64,000 bases of DNA from Sanguibacter keddieii DSM 10542 (GCF_000024925.1 NC_013521.1:4030001-4094000), one strand, 5' to 3'. Positions 22,166 through 31,450 are shown, counted from the stretch's first letter. Program-made: numbers and translations. Notes: generated by a model from the letters alone, not told the origin.

Positions 22166-22729
22166 TCAGAGCCTGCTGTCGCGCCCCGACCCGGCGGCGA
22201 GGATCCCTGAGCAGACCTCCTCGACGGCCTGCAGGCGGACCTCGTGCGGCAGGAACGGCGGCACGTCGGCGACGTAGATCGCGAGCGCACCGAGCGCACC
22301 CGTGACCCTGATGGCCCGGTCGGCGTCGGCGAGCGGGTCGGACACGTCGACGCCGAACAATCCGTAGAGCGCCGCGATGCCCGGGCGGAGCTCGTCCCCG
22401 ACCACCGTGCCCTGCAGGTTGGTGACGCCGGCGATGACGAGGCGCATCCAGCCCGGCCGCCGCAGCGCGAGCTCGGCGAGCGCCCGCAGGCGCGCCCGGT
22501 CGTCGCCCGGGGTCTCCCGCAGCGCGACCGCGTCGCGCACGCACTGCCGTACGGCGGCGTCGAGGAGCTCCTGCCGGGAGCCGAAGTGGTAGAGGATCGA
22601 CGACTTCGCGAGGGAGGTCGCGTCGGCGACGACCTGGACCGACAGGTCCCGCGGGCCGAGGGCCGCGAGCAGCCCGGCAGCCTTGTCGATGATGCCCTCG
22701 GTCGTCTCCGTCGTCGTCCTGCGTGGCAT
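22166..22729 (-). CDS. TetR-family transcriptional regulator
   Basis: A 187-residue regulator with an N-terminal TetR helix-turn-helix: IIDKAAGLLAALGPRDLSVQVVADATSLAKSSILYHFGSR covers about residues 13-53 and ends with the typical YHFGSRQELLDAAV. The C-terminal ligand domain is not assignable. It is divergent from the RibD-like gene at 23025. The 295-base gap between them holds two inverted repeats (22881-22897, 22907-22920), which suggests control of that gene and of itself. Confidence 0.88.
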   Translation of the reverse strand: MPRRTTTETTEGIIDKAAGLLAALGPRDLSVQVVADATSLAKSSILYHFGSRQELLDAAVRQCVRDAVALRETPGDDRARLRALAELALRRPGWMRLVIAGVTNLQGTVVGDELRPGIAALYGLFGVDVSDPLADADRAIRVTGALGALAIYVADVPPFLPHEVRLQAVEEVCSGILAAGSGRDSRL

Positions 22730-22880
22730 CGGACGAGTCTACGGGCGCACGCCGGGCTCGCACGGTGAGAGGCGAGGGCCTGGCGAGGCATCGGTGCAGG
22801 TCCGCCCCCCGCCACGGACCCCGCCGCGTGGCGCACGTCACCCCGGGATCAGGGGGTGAGCGAGGCGCTGACCCCTCATG

Positions 22881-22920
22881 GACCGACCAGATCGGTCGAT
22901 CGGACGATGGTCCTGACCAT
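22881..22920. promoter_or_regulatory. Two inverted repeats in the TetR/RibD-like divergent region
   Basis: GACCGA-CCAGA-TCGGTC (22881-22897) and ATGGTC-CT-GACCAT (22907-22920) are both perfect in their six-base arms and lie 9 bases apart. Palindromes of this size between a TetR gene and its divergent neighbour are typical operators. The remaining part of the 22730-23024 gap shows no gene. Confidence 0.45.
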
Positions 22921-23024
22921 TGTGGTCGACGACGGCAGCCCCACGCCGCGGCCCACAGGTGCGTCACCGGCGCCGCACCGGCCAGGACGACGCCAGCACC
23001 CCTCGCACGTCCGGAGAGAGAACC

Positions 23025-24143
23025 ATGCCTGCCGAGCCCAGCGACACCCGGGCCACCCGACCGTTCCGACGGCACCTCGAGGACGCCGCGATGAGCCGTG
23101 CCCTCGAGCTGGCTCGCGAGGACAGGCTCGCGGCGAGCCTGGGACCGCGCGGTGGGTGCGTCCTCCTCGGGGCCGACGGCACCGTGCTCGGGGAGGCCCG
23201 CACCGACCGTGTCGCCCGGGTGCACGCCACCGCCCAGGCGCTCGCCGAGGCCGGGCACCGTGCGCAGGGCGCGACCGCGGTCGTCACGCTGGAGCCGTGC
23301 TGTCTGGGGGGCGACGCGCGCGCCACCGGGCCGTCGCCCCTCCCCCACGGTCCGTGCGCCCAGGCGCTCGTCGACGCCGGCGTCCGACGCGTGGTCGTCG
23401 CTCACCTGGACCCGGACCCTGGGACGTCCGGCGGAGCAGCGCTGCTCCGGGGCGCGGGCGTCGAGGTGGTCGCCGCGAGCGCCGCGGCCGCCGACGAGGC
23501 GCTGTCCCTCAACAGGGCCTGGACCTTCGGTGTCCAGGCCGGACGCCCGCTGGTCACGTGGGTCGTCGAGGGCGGCGGCTCGGCCGGCGGCCCCAACCCG
23601 GACCTCGACCGGCTGCGCGCCCAGGTCGACACCCTCGTGGTGAGCACCTGGGCGGTACTGGCCCACGACGTGTCCCTCGCGGCGCTCGGCCCGGACGGCC
23701 ACCCGGCGGCGCGACAGCCCCTGCGCGTGGTGGTGGGGACGCGAGAGCTCGACCCCGGGCTCCCGATCTTCGACGGGCCGGGACGGACCCTGCACTTCGC
23801 GACCCGCGACCCCGCGCTCACGCTGGCGGCGATCTACGACCTCGGGGGGCGGCACGTCCTGCTCTCGGGCGGCACGGCGCTCGCCGCCGAGTTCCTCCGT
23901 GCCGGCCTGGTCGACGAGATCATCAGCCACGTCACCCCGGAGTGGACGTCCCAGGGCGGCGTGGGCGCCACGGACCTCGGCGTCGGGGAGCTGCCTGACA
24001 CGACGCGCCTGGTCGACGTGCGCCTCGTCGACGACGACGCCGGCCGTCCCCGCATGCGGGTCACCCTCGTCCCGAGCAGCAGCCCGCTCGTCACGACGAC
24101 CGGGACGGGCTCCAGAGCAGCGGCGGAGGGGCCGCTGCGCTGA
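23025..24143 (+). CDS. RibD-like deaminase-reductase homologue with altered active site
   Basis: A 372-residue protein with the two-domain plan of RibD (pyrimidine deaminase then reductase). The zinc region is recognisable as VHATAQALAEAG, AVVTLEPCC and HGPCAQALVDAG. However, the HAE motif reads HAT, so the catalytic glutamate is missing, and the substrate motif PNPxVG is replaced by GPRGG. In the reductase half HVLLSGGTALAAEFLRAGLVDEI is conserved, but the usual KxAxSLDG stretch is VVEGGGSAGG. It is probably not a normal riboflavin enzyme. No other rib gene or FMN riboswitch is nearby. ATG 23025 follows GGAGAGAGAA. Confidence 0.75.
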   Translation: MPAEPSDTRATRPFRRHLEDAAMSRALELAREDRLAASLGPRGGCVLLGADGTVLGEARTDRVARVHATAQALAEAGHRAQGATAVVTLEPCCLGGDARATGPSPLPHGPCAQALVDAGVRRVVVAHLDPDPGTSGGAALLRGAGVEVVAASAAAADEALSLNRAWTFGVQAGRPLVTWVVEGGGSAGGPNPDLDRLRAQVDTLVVSTWAVLAHDVSLAALGPDGHPAARQPLRVVVGTRELDPGLPIFDGPGRTLHFATRDPALTLAAIYDLGGRHVLLSGGTALAAEFLRAGLVDEIISHVTPEWTSQGGVGATDLGVGELPDTTRLVDVRLVDDDAGRPRMRVTLVPSSSPLVTTTGTGSRAAAEGPLR

Positions 24144-24229
24144 GCAGTCTTGAGCTGAGCTGAGCAGTCCCTGAGCCGAGCGTTCGTCGAGCCGAGCGGT
24201 CGCTGCCCTGTCGACGCCCTGAGCGGCCG
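24144..24229. repeat. Short imperfect repeats in a convergent spacer
   Basis: The spacer between the RibD-like gene and the leftward DUF308 gene has repeated units around GAGCTGAGC, GCTGAGCAGT and GAGCCGAGCG. No stable long hairpin is evident. They look like simple slippage repeats. Confidence 0.4.
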
Positions 24230-25483
24230 TCAGGTGCGTGGAGCGGGTCCACCCTCGGGCGGAGACTGCGATGCCGAGGTCTCGTGGGGACCGGCGGCAG
24301 CGTCAGCCTCGGCGGCGGTCGCCGCGTCTGCCTCGACGTCGTAGGGGGCGCTCGCCGGTACCTTCGAGCTGTCGGTGCTGGGAGTGCTGGAAGGGCTGGT
24401 TGGGCTGGCAGGGCTGGGGGTCGTGCTGCTCACCGGCTGTGCCCGGTCCGTGCGCGCCGGGACCCTGCCGGACCGCTCCTCGTCGGGGACGACCGCGGGC
24501 GGCGCGGAGACGACCCCGGGGCTGTCCGGGAAGCCCGTCGCCGCGAGCTCGTCGTCGTAGACACGCTCCTCGTCGACGTGAGCACGGTCTCGGGCCGCCC
24601 CCTCGTCACGCGTGCTGCTCCCACCAGCAGGGTGCGAGTCGTGCGACTCGTCGGGCAGGTGGATGACCTTCGTGTCGCGCGCCGCCCGCGGTGCGTCGCC
24701 GTCGCCGCGCCCGGCCTCCTTGGCGGCCTTCTTCTCCGCCTTCTTCTCGGCGGTCGCCGTCGCACGGGCCTGGGCGCGCTCCTCGGCGGCCTCGCGGGCC
24801 GCGACCTGGCGGGCGGCCATCGCGTCGACCACGAGGCTCTGGCCGGTGAGGGCGCGGTCGATCTCCTGCGCCACCGAGCGGATCGCGAACACCGACACCA
24901 CGTGCACGGCGCCGCTGACGAAGGCGTAGATGCCGAACACCACCGTCACGAGCTCGAGCGCCGCGGCGCCGTCCTGCGAGCGGGTCACGAGCAAGAAGCC
25001 GAACAGCGTGGACAGCAGACCGATGGTCAGCAGCCACGGCCAGCCGAGGTCACGGTTGCGGACCAGCGCGACCGACCCGGCGATCGCCGCGACACCCAGG
25101 ACGAGGGTCCACACGACGAGCAGGTAGAAGAGCACGAGCGCCGTCGCGCCCGGCCACACGAGGATGATCACGGCGAAGACCACGTCGACCGCACCCTGGA
25201 CCAACCACCAGCGCCACCCGATCTGGTCCCGGTTCACGAGCCCCTGGACCGCCGCGACCACGCCGTCGAGCACGAGGAACACCGCGAACAGCATGATGAG
25301 GCGGTCGAGGGTGCCGAGCGGCTGCACCATGAGCAGCAGGCCCAGCAGGATGAGCAGGAGACCGCGCACCAGCGGCATCATCCACAGCCCGCGGGCCTTG
25401 CGCAGCTCGATGCCCTGCGGTCCGTGCGCACCGTCGGACGGTCCGCTCACCGCTGCCTGCTTCTTGCCTGTGGTCCGAGCCAT
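24230..25483 (-). CDS. DUF308/HdeD-like membrane protein with long charged tail
   Basis: Predicted 417 residues. The N-terminal half has six or seven helices in the DUF308 arrangement (LVRGLLLILLGLLLMVQPL, LVQGAVDVVFAVIILVWPG, LLTIGLLSTLFGFLLVT). The C-terminal half is cytoplasmic and unusual: a Lys/Ala/Glu-rich helix (TATAEKKAEKKAAKEAG) that may form a coiled coil, then about 150 residues of Ser/Pro/Asp-rich low complexity. ATG 25483 is chosen since MARTTGKKQ gives a basic leader; upstream codons are only low complexity. It is the second DUF308 gene here. Function unknown. Confidence 0.72.
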   Translation of the reverse strand: MARTTGKKQAAVSGPSDGAHGPQGIELRKARGLWMMPLVRGLLLILLGLLLMVQPLGTLDRLIMLFAVFLVLDGVVAAVQGLVNRDQIGWRWWLVQGAVDVVFAVIILVWPGATALVLFYLLVVWTLVLGVAAIAGSVALVRNRDLGWPWLLTIGLLSTLFGFLLVTRSQDGAAALELVTVVFGIYAFVSGAVHVVSVFAIRSVAQEIDRALTGQSLVVDAMAARQVAAREAAEERAQARATATAEKKAEKKAAKEAGRGDGDAPRAARDTKVIHLPDESHDSHPAGGSSTRDEGAARDRAHVDEERVYDDELAATGFPDSPGVVSAPPAVVPDEERSGRVPARTDRAQPVSSTTPSPASPTSPSSTPSTDSSKVPASAPYDVEADAATAAEADAAAGPHETSASQSPPEGGPAPRT

Positions 25484-25707
25484 CGTGCACCCCGCCGGTC
25501 GTGTCGTCGACGCCCGCTCAGCGGGGCGTCGTGCGCGCCCGGGGAACCCCGGCGCGACGTCTGCCGTCATCGTAGGACCGCAGGGCCCACCTCGCTCAGG
25601 CAACGCGGGGCTGGGCGAGGGGCGTGCGCAAGGCCACTACCACCTGCGGGCGACCACAGGGTGTCATTCACGGTGCGCCGCGGCCCGGCAGCCATAGACT
25701 CGCAGTC

Positions 25708-28326
25708 ATGCCACCCGAGTCACAGCAGCACCGCGCGGTGCACGACGTCGGGTCCTTCTACGCCGAGACCAGCGCCACCCCGACGCTTCCCGGAGCGCCA
25801 GGGACCGACGCAGAGCACGACGACACCCTCGCACCCGTCCTCGTGGTCGACACCCCGATGGTCCGGGTCCGGCAGCCCCGCGACCTCGTCAACGTCGTCG
25901 TGGCCGGCGTCGGCGCGATCCTCGTCCTCGTCCTCGCGGTCTACGCGCACGCCACGACGGAGGGCGTGCAGGCCGACGTCCAGAACTTCGGCTCGGTCCT
26001 CGCCCAGGTGCTGTTCGTCCCGGTGGCGCTCCTCGAGGCGCTCATCATGCTCGGGGTGCCCGTCGCCGTCCTCACCGAGATCGCCATCCGGCGCCAGGGG
26101 CGGCAGGTGGTCGAGTGCATCGCCGCGCTCGTCACCGGCCTCACCCTCGCGGCCCTCGCCACCTGGGCCATCGCCACCTGGGGCTCCGACGAGCTGCAGA
26201 TCGGCATGTCCGTGCCGATCCGCGGGGTCTACACCCTGACGATCCCCGGGTTCATCGCCGGCGTCGGCGGGCTCCTCACCGCCTCCGGCCCCCGCATGCG
26301 ACGACGCACCGTGCGGCTGTCGTGGAACCTGCTGTGGGTCTCCCTCACCGTCGTGCTCGTCACCGGCCAGGTCTCCCTGTCCGGCGTCCTCTTCGCGCTG
26401 CTGCTGGGGCGCCTCGCAGGGATGCTCGTCCGCTACGTGTCGGGTGTGCGCAGCGAGCGCGCCTACGGGCAGGACCTCCTCGACGGCGTCCGCCGCGCCG
26501 GGTTCGAGCCCACCGCGCTCATCCGGGTCCGCGACGTCGCCGACGACGACGAGCCCGTCGACGCCTACGACCGCGTCTCCGACGAGGAGGCCTCGGCCCG
26601 TGCCCTCGCCGAGGGCACCGAGCTCGCCCCCGGTCCGTCGTCGGTGGCGATCACCCGCTACTCCGACAACCGCGTCTACGCGCTCAGCCAGGACGGCGGG
26701 CCGCGCCTCGACGTCGTCGTCCTCGACGGCGACCGGCAGGTCATCGGCGTGCTCACCCGCCTGTGGCGCTCCCTGCGGCTGCGCGGCATCGACGGACGCT
26801 CGGCCATCTCGCTGCGCGCCGTGGCCGAGCGCGCCGCGCTGCTCGCCTACGCCGCGCAGTCGGCCGGCGTCCGGTCCCCGCGCCTGCTCGGCCTGGCCGA
26901 GGCCGACGACTCGATGCTGCTCATCCAGGAGCACGCGGTGGGCACCATGCCGCTGCGCGACGTCCCGACCGAGAAGATCACCGACAAGGTGCTGCGCGAC
27001 GCCTGGCGCCAGCTCGAGATCGCGCACGCCGCCGGCCTGGCCCACCGCCAGCTCACCGCCGACGTGCTGCTGCTCGGCTCCTCCGAGTCCGGCGAGCCCG
27101 AGGTGTGGCTCACCGGCTGGGAGTCCGGCGACGTCGCGTCGTCCACCCTCGCCCGCCGCATGGACCTCACCCAGCTCATCGCGCTCCTGGCTCTGCGGGT
27201 CGGCGCCGAGCGGGCCATGGCCTCTGCCGCCGAGGTGCTCTCCGACACCGACATCGAGGCACTCGGCCCCCTGCTCCAGGTGGTCGCGCTGCCCACGAGC
27301 ACCCGTGAAGAGGTCCGCAAGCACAAGGAGGTCATCACCGACCTCCGTCAGGCCTTCGTGGACCGGCTCCCCGAGGCCGACGTCCAGCCGGTGAGCCTCG
27401 TGCGGTTCGGCGCCCGGACCATCATCACGCTGGTGCTGTCGGTCGTCGCCGTGTTCGTGGTGCTCACGACCATCAACTTCGAGGAGATCAAGGAGGCGCT
27501 CCTCGACGCCCAGCCGTGGTGGGCCCTCGTGGCCTTCGCGCTCGGCGTCGTCACCTGGGTGGGCAGCGCCGTCACCTTCGTCGCCTTCGCCCCGGTGAGG
27601 CTGTCGGTGTTCCGCGCGACGGCCGTGCAGGCCGCCGCCTCCTTCGTGGCGCTCGCCGCCCCGGCCGGGCTCGGCCCGGCGGCCCTCAACCTGCGGATGC
27701 TCACCAAGCGCGGCGTCAGCACCTCGCTCGCCCTCGCGACCGTCGCCCTCGTCCAGGTGTCGCAGTTCGTGGTCACGGTCCTGCTGCTCGTCGGGCTGTC
27801 CGTCGCCACCGGCGACGGCGGCGTGCTCCGCTCCCTCCCGTCCACCACCATGCTCGCCGCCTTCGCGATCGCCGCGCTCGTGGTCGCCTCGGCGTTCATG
27901 GTCCCGTGGGTGCGCCGCTGGGTGATCTCCAAGCTCGAGCCCATGTACCGCCAGGTGTGGCCGCGCCTGTCCGAGATGCTCGGCCAGCCGTGGCGCATCG
28001 CCCTCGGCTTCGCCGGGAACATCGTCATGACCATGGGCTACGTCCTCGCCTTCGACGCGGCCCTGGCCGCCTTCGGGCAGGACGTCGCGCTCGTCGACGT
28101 GGCCGTCGTCTACCTCGTCGGCAACACCGCCGGTGCGCTCGTCCCGACGCCCGGCGGGCTCGGCGCCATCGAGTTCGCGCTCATCACCGGTCTGACGGCC
28201 ACCGCCGGGGTGCCCGCGTCCATCGCGACCCCGGCCGTCGCGCTGTTCCGCGTGGTCACGTACTGGGCGCGCATCCCCATCGGGTGGGTCGCCATGCGGT
28301 ACCTGCAGCGCAAGGGTGATCTGTAG
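25708..28326 (+). CDS. Flippase/LPG-synthase-like membrane protein with an embedded kinase-like domain
   Basis: An 872-residue protein. Residues about 50-255 hold six or seven helices. Residues about 290-570 form a soluble domain resembling a bacterial small-molecule kinase. Residues about 575-872 are the UPF0104/LPG_synthase_TM domain, with VALAAPAGLGPAALNLRML and VPTPGGLGAIEFALI as hallmarks. In the kinase-like part the catalytic HRD-like loop reads HRQLTADVLLL, and the metal-binding DFG position reads TGWESG, so it is probably a pseudokinase. MprF-type lysyltransferase residues are absent. It probably flips or senses a lipid; the substrate is unknown. ATG 25708 is divergent from the DUF308 gene, and the 224-base gap is a shared promoter region. 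Confidence 0.8.
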   Translation: MPPESQQHRAVHDVGSFYAETSATPTLPGAPGTDAEHDDTLAPVLVVDTPMVRVRQPRDLVNVVVAGVGAILVLVLAVYAHATTEGVQADVQNFGSVLAQVLFVPVALLEALIMLGVPVAVLTEIAIRRQGRQVVECIAALVTGLTLAALATWAIATWGSDELQIGMSVPIRGVYTLTIPGFIAGVGGLLTASGPRMRRRTVRLSWNLLWVSLTVVLVTGQVSLSGVLFALLLGRLAGMLVRYVSGVRSERAYGQDLLDGVRRAGFEPTALIRVRDVADDDEPVDAYDRVSDEEASARALAEGTELAPGPSSVAITRYSDNRVYALSQDGGPRLDVVVLDGDRQVIGVLTRLWRSLRLRGIDGRSAISLRAVAERAALLAYAAQSAGVRSPRLLGLAEADDSMLLIQEHAVGTMPLRDVPTEKITDKVLRDAWRQLEIAHAAGLAHRQLTADVLLLGSSESGEPEVWLTGWESGDVASSTLARRMDLTQLIALLALRVGAERAMASAAEVLSDTDIEALGPLLQVVALPTSTREEVRKHKEVITDLRQAFVDRLPEADVQPVSLVRFGARTIITLVLSVVAVFVVLTTINFEEIKEALLDAQPWWALVAFALGVVTWVGSAVTFVAFAPVRLSVFRATAVQAAASFVALAAPAGLGPAALNLRMLTKRGVSTSLALATVALVQVSQFVVTVLLLVGLSVATGDGGVLRSLPSTTMLAAFAIAALVVASAFMVPWVRRWVISKLEPMYRQVWPRLSEMLGQPWRIALGFAGNIVMTMGYVLAFDAALAAFGQDVALVDVAVVYLVGNTAGALVPTPGGLGAIEFALITGLTATAGVPASIATPAVALFRVVTYWARIPIGWVAMRYLQRKGDL

Positions 28327-28344
28327 GAGCGACCGCGGGGAGCA

Positions 28345-29799
28345 TCAGCGACCCTTGCGAGCCCCACGCAACGCGGCACGCGTCGGGAGCGCGGGTCGCG
28401 TGCCGGTCGACGTGGGCGTCGCCCCGGGCGCCACGGGCTCCGAGGTGTGGGTCCCCGGCACCGGGCCGAGGGAGTCGTGGCCGCCGACGGCCAGGGCCGC
28501 GATGCCGGTGGTGATCGGGATGGCGAGGACCAGGCCGATGGAGCCGACGAGCGTGCGGACCACCTCGTGGGCGATCTCGCCCGAGGTGAGGGTCTCGCCG
28601 AGGCCCATGTCGATGAGCGAGACCATGAGCAGCATCGGCAGCGCCGCGCCGAGGTACGCGAAGGCGATGGTGTAGACGGTCGAGGCGATGTGGTCCCGGC
28701 CGATGCGCATGCCGCGCAGGAACAGGTCACGGCGGTTCATGGTGGGGCTCACGGCCCGCAGCTCCCACACCGACGACGCCTGGGTGATGGTCACGTCGTT
28801 GAGCACACCGAGACCGGCGAGCACGATGCCGCAGACCGCGATCCCGCGGATGTCGACGTCGGGGGCGTAGGCGGGCAGGGCGAGGGCGTACTCGTCGGAC
28901 AGCCCGAAGATGTTCGCGGCGTCGACGGCCCACCCGGCCAGCCCCGTCGTGATGACGAGGCCGATGATGGTCCCCAGCAGCGCCGCCGAGGTCCTCGCCG
29001 TGAAGCCGTGCGCCAGGTAGAGGACCACGAACATGACCACCGCCGAGGTGATGAGCGCGACGCCCACCGGGTTGGTCCCCACCAGCAGGGCGGGCAGCGT
29101 GAAGGTCACCACCACCACGAAGGAGATGACGAGCCCTCCGACCGACGCGAGGCCCCGCCACCCGGCGACCGCGAGCACCACGACCAGGTACGCCACGGTG
29201 AGCAGCCCGATGGGCAGGTCACGGGTGTAGTCCATGAACACGTACTCGCTGCCCGACGCCGCCGCCTGCGGGATGTGCAGGATCTTGAGCGTCGAGCCGA
29301 CGTCCACCCCGAGGGCCAGGTAGTCCGGCGGGAACATCACCTGGATCTGCTCGCCGGTGTCGTCGAGGGTCACCGGCACGAGGTTGTCGACCGGCTCGCC
29401 CGTGACGACGCCGTAGAGCTTGCCGGCGGTGTCGGCCGTCGTGTCGATGGTGCCGCGCTCGGGGGCGCCGTGCGGCCACAGCAGCACGAGCCCGACGACC
29501 GTCAGCAGCAGGATCGGGACGAGGAACGCCGCGAGGATCGTCCGCACCCGGCGCGACGCCTTCGGCGCCGGGCCGTGACCGTGGCCGTGCACGAGGACGT
29601 CGCCGGACGGAGCCGTGGTCGTCGAGCCTGCCGCGGTGCCGGCCGGCGCCCCTGCGTCGCCGTGGCGGCCGCAGTGCTCGCAGCGGTCGTCTGCGGTCGG
29701 GGCGTCGGGCTGCGCGTGGTGGTGCGCGCCGTGCCCGTCGTGCCCCTCGTGCGTGCTGTGCGCCCCGCGCTGCCGGGAATCGTTCTCAGGTCGAGTCAC
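28345..29799 (-). CDS. YibE/F-family transmembrane protein
   Basis: A 484-residue membrane protein. After an N-terminal helix (ILAAFLVPILLLTVVGLVLL) comes an extracytoplasmic beta domain of about 110 residues, then about eight helices with the YibE/F hallmarks LVVVLAVAGWRGLASVGGLV, VDIRGIAVCGIVLAGLGVLNDVTI and RDHIASTVYTIAFAYLGAALP. The first 75 residues are rich in potential metal ligands: HEGHDGHGAHHH, CEHCGRHG and VHGHGHG. The family's function is not established. It converges with the LPG-synthase-like gene, 18 bases apart. The gap 29800-29932 probably holds its promoter. Confidence 0.85.
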   Translation of the reverse strand: MTRPENDSRQRGAHSTHEGHDGHGAHHHAQPDAPTADDRCEHCGRHGDAGAPAGTAAGSTTTAPSGDVLVHGHGHGPAPKASRRVRTILAAFLVPILLLTVVGLVLLWPHGAPERGTIDTTADTAGKLYGVVTGEPVDNLVPVTLDDTGEQIQVMFPPDYLALGVDVGSTLKILHIPQAAASGSEYVFMDYTRDLPIGLLTVAYLVVVLAVAGWRGLASVGGLVISFVVVVTFTLPALLVGTNPVGVALITSAVVMFVVLYLAHGFTARTSAALLGTIIGLVITTGLAGWAVDAANIFGLSDEYALALPAYAPDVDIRGIAVCGIVLAGLGVLNDVTITQASSVWELRAVSPTMNRRDLFLRGMRIGRDHIASTVYTIAFAYLGAALPMLLMVSLIDMGLGETLTSGEIAHEVVRTLVGSIGLVLAIPITTGIAALAVGGHDSLGPVPGTHTSEPVAPGATPTSTGTRPALPTRAALRGARKGR

Positions 29800-29932
29800 C
29801 GGACGATCTTCTCAGACCGACGAGCAGACCGGGACCTGCCACAGGATCTCTCACAGCACCGTCACGAGCGGGGCTGCTGGCACGCCGCCGTGCGCGACGG
29901 CTGCGGCACGCTGCGGGCACGTCGCAGGCGCG

Positions 29933-31339
29933 CTACGACCTCGGCTGCTCCGCGCCGCGGAACTGCTGCTCGAGCTGCTCGAGGGTGCGCCCCCGGGTCT
30001 CGGGGACGTAGCGCAGCGCCGGGACGATCATCGCGAGGTTCACGCAGGCGAAGAGCGCGAAGGTCCACGTCCCGCCGATCCCCGCCAGCAGCACGGGGAA
30101 CACGAGCGTCACCCCGACGTTGATGGTCCAGTTCGCGAAGGCCGCGAGCCCCAGCCCGATGCCACGGAGCTTCATGGGGAAGATCTCGGACAGCATGAGC
30201 CACGTGACCGGCGAGATCGACCCCTGCTGGAAGCACAGGAAGGTCAGCATGAAGAACAGCACCACGTAGCTCGCGCCCGGGAAGCTCCCGACCAGGCCGC
30301 CGTCGGTCTCGTGGAAGAACAGCGCGAAGGACAGCCCCACCAGGGCGAGCGACGCCGTGATGCCCACCTGACCCACGAGCAGCATCCGCCGCCGTCGCGC
30401 CTTGCCGAGCAGCACCATCCCGACGATCGTCGCCAGCACCGACACCACGCCGTTGGCGATGGTCGCCGTCAGGGCGGCGCTGTCGCCGAGGCCGGTCTCG
30501 CGCAGGATCGTCGGGGCGTAGTACATGATCGTGTTCACGCCGGTGATCTGCTGGACCACGGCGAGCAGCATGCCGAGCAGGACGAGGCGTCGCACCCAGG
30601 GCACCGCGAGGTCCCGCAGCGAGCCGGCACTCGTGTCGGCCGCCGCGGTCTCCCGGATCTGCGCCATCTCCGCGTCGACGTCGCCCGCGGCCCGGACCCG
30701 CCGGAGCACGTCGAGGGCCTCGCCGAACCGCCCCTTCGACGCGTACCAGCGCGGGCTCTCGGGGACGAGCATCATCCCGAACCACAGCGCGACGGCCGGC
30801 ACGGACGCGATCGCGAGCATCCACCGCCACGTACCGTGGCCGCCCCACACGGCGTCGATCCCGGCGTTGGAGATGTAGGCGAGCAGCTGGCCCGTGACGA
30901 TCATGAGGTCGTTCTGCGTGACCAGCCGTCCACGACGGTGCGCCGGTGACATCTCCGCGATGTACACCGGGACGGTCGAGGACGCGCCGCCGACGGCGAG
31001 CCCCAGGACCACCCGGAAGGCGACCATGGTCGCCACGTCGGGGGCCAGGGCGGTGCCGAGCGACCCGAGCAGGAACACGACCGCGAGGCCCATGAGGGTC
31101 CGGCGGCGGCCGTAGGCGTCGGCGAGACGCCCACCGAGCAGCGCACCCATCGCGGCGCCGACGAGGAGCGAGCTCGTGACCAGGCCCTCGGTGAAGGGCG
31201 TCAGCCCGAGGTCGTCCGACATGAAGAGCAGCGCACCCGAGATCACCCCGGTGTCGTAGCCGAACAGCAGACCGCCGAGGGTCGCGACGGAGGCCACCAC
31301 GGTGACGTACTTCTCGGGGACGGGACGCGAGCGGGTCAC
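29933..31339 (-). CDS. Sugar porter of the major facilitator superfamily
   Basis: Twelve-helix proton-coupled sugar transporter of 468 residues. Sugar-porter signatures are all visible: GGLLFGYDTGVISGALLF, GGRLADAYGRRR, PESPRWYASKGR, QQITGVNTIMYYAPTIL, PVTWLMLSEIFPMKLRG and VPETRGRTLEQLE. The substrate (xylose, glucose, arabinose or inositol) cannot be read from sequence. GTG 31339 is chosen because GAGAGG lies 9 bases before it and the conserved part starts at once. The frame stays open to ATG 31438, but that would add a low-complexity Ser/Pro leader and run through the spacer after hup. Confidence 0.92.
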   Translation of the reverse strand: MTRSRPVPEKYVTVVASVATLGGLLFGYDTGVISGALLFMSDDLGLTPFTEGLVTSSLLVGAAMGALLGGRLADAYGRRRTLMGLAVVFLLGSLGTALAPDVATMVAFRVVLGLAVGGASSTVPVYIAEMSPAHRRGRLVTQNDLMIVTGQLLAYISNAGIDAVWGGHGTWRWMLAIASVPAVALWFGMMLVPESPRWYASKGRFGEALDVLRRVRAAGDVDAEMAQIRETAAADTSAGSLRDLAVPWVRRLVLLGMLLAVVQQITGVNTIMYYAPTILRETGLGDSAALTATIANGVVSVLATIVGMVLLGKARRRRMLLVGQVGITASLALVGLSFALFFHETDGGLVGSFPGASYVVLFFMLTFLCFQQGSISPVTWLMLSEIFPMKLRGIGLGLAAFANWTINVGVTLVFPVLLAGIGGTWTFALFACVNLAMIVPALRYVPETRGRTLEQLEQQFRGAEQPRS

Positions 31340-31450
31340 GCGGTGCTGCCTCTCAGGGGCGTTCGGGGTCGTGCAGGAGCCGGGCCGGTGCGGTGCTGGT
31401 GCTGAGCTGGTGCTGGTGCTCATCCCGTGCCCGGGCACCCGGGCACGGCA

